Assembly (NCBI RefSeq): GCF_040049255.1
Contig: NZ_JBDZDR010000005.1
Coordinates: forward strand, 248,001-312,000
Source: Pseudaminobacter sp040049255
GTDB lineage: Bacteria; Pseudomonadota; Alphaproteobacteria; Rhizobiales; Rhizobiaceae
Reading direction: 5' to 3'
Length of the DNA stretch: 64,000 nucleotides
Shown here: in pieces, positions 62,916 through 64,000 of the stretch
Position numbering within the stretch: the first letter of the stretch is position 1
Layout: every line of letters begins with the position of its first letter
Notes under the pieces: model-generated
Databases searched by the model: none
Told to the model about the DNA's origin: nothing
The model's input: only the letters and a program-made list of their open reading frames with translations
Position numbers and translations under genes: made by a program

Positions 62916-64000
62916 ATGTCTACATCTTCTGACAATGCTGCTCCGCCGGCCAGCCTGCCATGGCACCGTCGCGGGGTAGGTCGTGCCCGCAATATCAAGA
63001 GCCTGCGTGCCCTTGCCGAGCGCCGGCTGCCGCGGGCCATCTTCGATTTCGTTGATGGCGGTGCGGAAGACGAGGTGACGCTGCGGGAGAATTCGAGCTC
63101 CTATGGCAAGTATCGCCTGCTGCCGCGCGTGCTCGTCGATGTCTCCTCCACCGACCTCAAGACCAACATCCTCGGCCGCGAAAGCGCACTCCCCTTTGCT
63201 ATCGGACCCACGGGTGGCGCCGGTTTTGTTTGGCCGCGGGGCGATCTCGCTCTTGCCAAGACTGCGGAAGCCGCCAACATCCCCTATGCGCTCTCGACAA
63301 CCTCCGCCGTCTCCATCGAACACATGCGTGAGCGGGTCAGCAGCCGGCTGTGGTTTCAGTCCTACATTTTCCGGCAGCGGGACTTTACCGACAAGCTGAT
63401 CGACCGCGCCTATGCGGCCGATTATGAGGCACTGGTCATCACCGTTGACCTGCCCGTCGGTGGCAATCGCGAGCGCGATTATCGCAATGATTTCGCGGTG
63501 CCGTTCAAGTTCACCCCGCGCAATGTCCTCGATTTCGCGCTCCATCCAGAATGGGTCTATACCACCCTGCGCCACGGTCTCCCGAGCTTCGGGAACCTCA
63601 CGAATTTCTCACCGTCAAAGGATGTGAATGCCGCTGCTTCCTCGGTTGGTCGCAACTACGACTCTTCCTTCAATTGGGATGACCTAGCGCGCATCCGCGA
63701 TCGTTGGTCGCGCAAGCTCATCGTCAAGGGCGTGGTCCATCCCTTAGACGCCGAGCGGCTTGTGGGCATGGGTGTCGATGCCATGGTTGTATCCAACCAT
63801 GGCGGCCGCCAGCTCGATTCCGGTCCGGCGACGATTGATGCCCTCCCTCAGATCGTTGCAACAGTGAACAAGCGGGCAGAAGTCTTTGTGGATGGCGGTG
63901 TGCGTCGCGGTAGCGATGTCTTCAAGGCTCTGGCGCTCGGCGCCGATGCCGTCCTTTTGGGCCGGGCGTCGCTCTTTGGCCTGGCCGGCGCTGGTCCTGC
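62916..64000 (+). CDS. FMN-dependent alpha-hydroxy-acid dehydrogenase (partial, runs off the window)
   Basis: The first 361 codons of an FMN-dependent alpha-hydroxy-acid oxidising enzyme (L-lactate/mandelate dehydrogenase group) are present; the 3' end lies beyond 64000. The barrel starts IFDFVDGGAEDEVTLREN, then FAIGPTGGAGFVWP, LWFQSYIFRQRD and ITVDLPVGGNRERD. The active-site His is in VVSNHGGRQLDSGPATIDAL and the flavin-binding Lys in LIVKGVVHPLDAE. Later FVDGGVRRGSDVFKALALGA is intact. It would convert a 2-hydroxy acid to a 2-oxo acid, matching a carboxylate taken up by the TRAP system. Confidence 0.93.
   Translation, partial: MSTSSDNAAPPASLPWHRRGVGRARNIKSLRALAERRLPRAIFDFVDGGAEDEVTLRENSSSYGKYRLLPRVLVDVSSTDLKTNILGRESALPFAIGPTGGAGFVWPRGDLALAKTAEAANIPYALSTTSAVSIEHMRERVSSRLWFQSYIFRQRDFTDKLIDRAYAADYEALVITVDLPVGGNRERDYRNDFAVPFKFTPRNVLDFALHPEWVYTTLRHGLPSFGNLTNFSPSKDVNAAASSVGRNYDSSFNWDDLARIRDRWSRKLIVKGVVHPLDAERLVGMGVDAMVVSNHGGRQLDSGPATIDALPQIVATVNKRAEVFVDGGVRRGSDVFKALALGADAVLLGRASLFGLAGAGP

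Overview
The window reads as a chromosomal segment of an alphaproteobacterium of the order Hyphomicrobiales (Rhizobiales), most likely a Mesorhizobium-like Phyllobacteriaceae. Reasons, by protein content: an assimilatory sulfate reduction operon with the DUF2849 and DUF934 companions, OlsB-type ornithine lipid synthesis, the lptC-lptA-lptB-rpoN-hpf-ptsN order, IHF-beta next to a LapA-domain protein and SppA, an Hsp20/DUF1150 pair, and GC-rich codon use throughout. No rRNA, tRNA, CRISPR or intact prophage was seen.

Bases 1 to about 41,450 are core chromosome: a class A penicillin-binding protein; cysG-DUF2849-cysI-cysH-DUF934; grpE behind a sigma-32-like promoter; olsB; a hybrid histidine kinase; an acrylyl-CoA-reductase-like enzyme; lspA and two methyltransferases in overlapping order; ihfB; sppA; the LPS-export genes leading to rpoN, hpf and ptsN; heat-shock genes with a good RpoH promoter; nucleoside/ribose salvage genes; an AraC-Ada methyltransferase; nth; a GGDEF/EAL protein; two tandem GreA/Rnk-like genes, each behind a similar RNA hairpin; a frameshifted diguanylate cyclase; and a nucleoside deaminase.

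Bases 42,403 to 52,464 form a catabolic island lying between two decayed IS5-family transposase remnants (about 41.9 kb and 53.6-54.1 kb). It holds an aldehyde dehydrogenase, an alpha/beta hydrolase, a tautomerase, a flavin reductase fused to a degenerate Nudix-like domain, an LLM-class flavin monooxygenase, a complete betaine-type (ProU/OpuA) ABC importer, a second flavin reductase and a divergent LysR regulator. My reading is a two-component flavin monooxygenase route that opens the ring of an imported N-heterocyclic betaine. Trigonelline is the closest known precedent; the substrate is unproven.

Bases 54,125 to the right edge form a second catabolic locus around a LacI-type regulator with two perfect 12-bp operators. 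Leftward: lacI, an MBL-fold lactonase-like hydrolase, a fumarylacetoacetate-hydrolase family enzyme, a GMC oxidoreductase, and a broken enoyl-CoA hydratase/3-hydroxyisobutyryl-CoA hydrolase gene truncated by the IS remnant. Rightward: a PPC/DUF296 protein, a DctP-DctQ-DctM TRAP transporter, and an FMN-dependent alpha-hydroxy-acid dehydrogenase cut by the window end. Together these look like uptake and stepwise oxidation of a hydroxylated carboxylic acid, sugar-derived compound or lactone; I cannot name the substrate.
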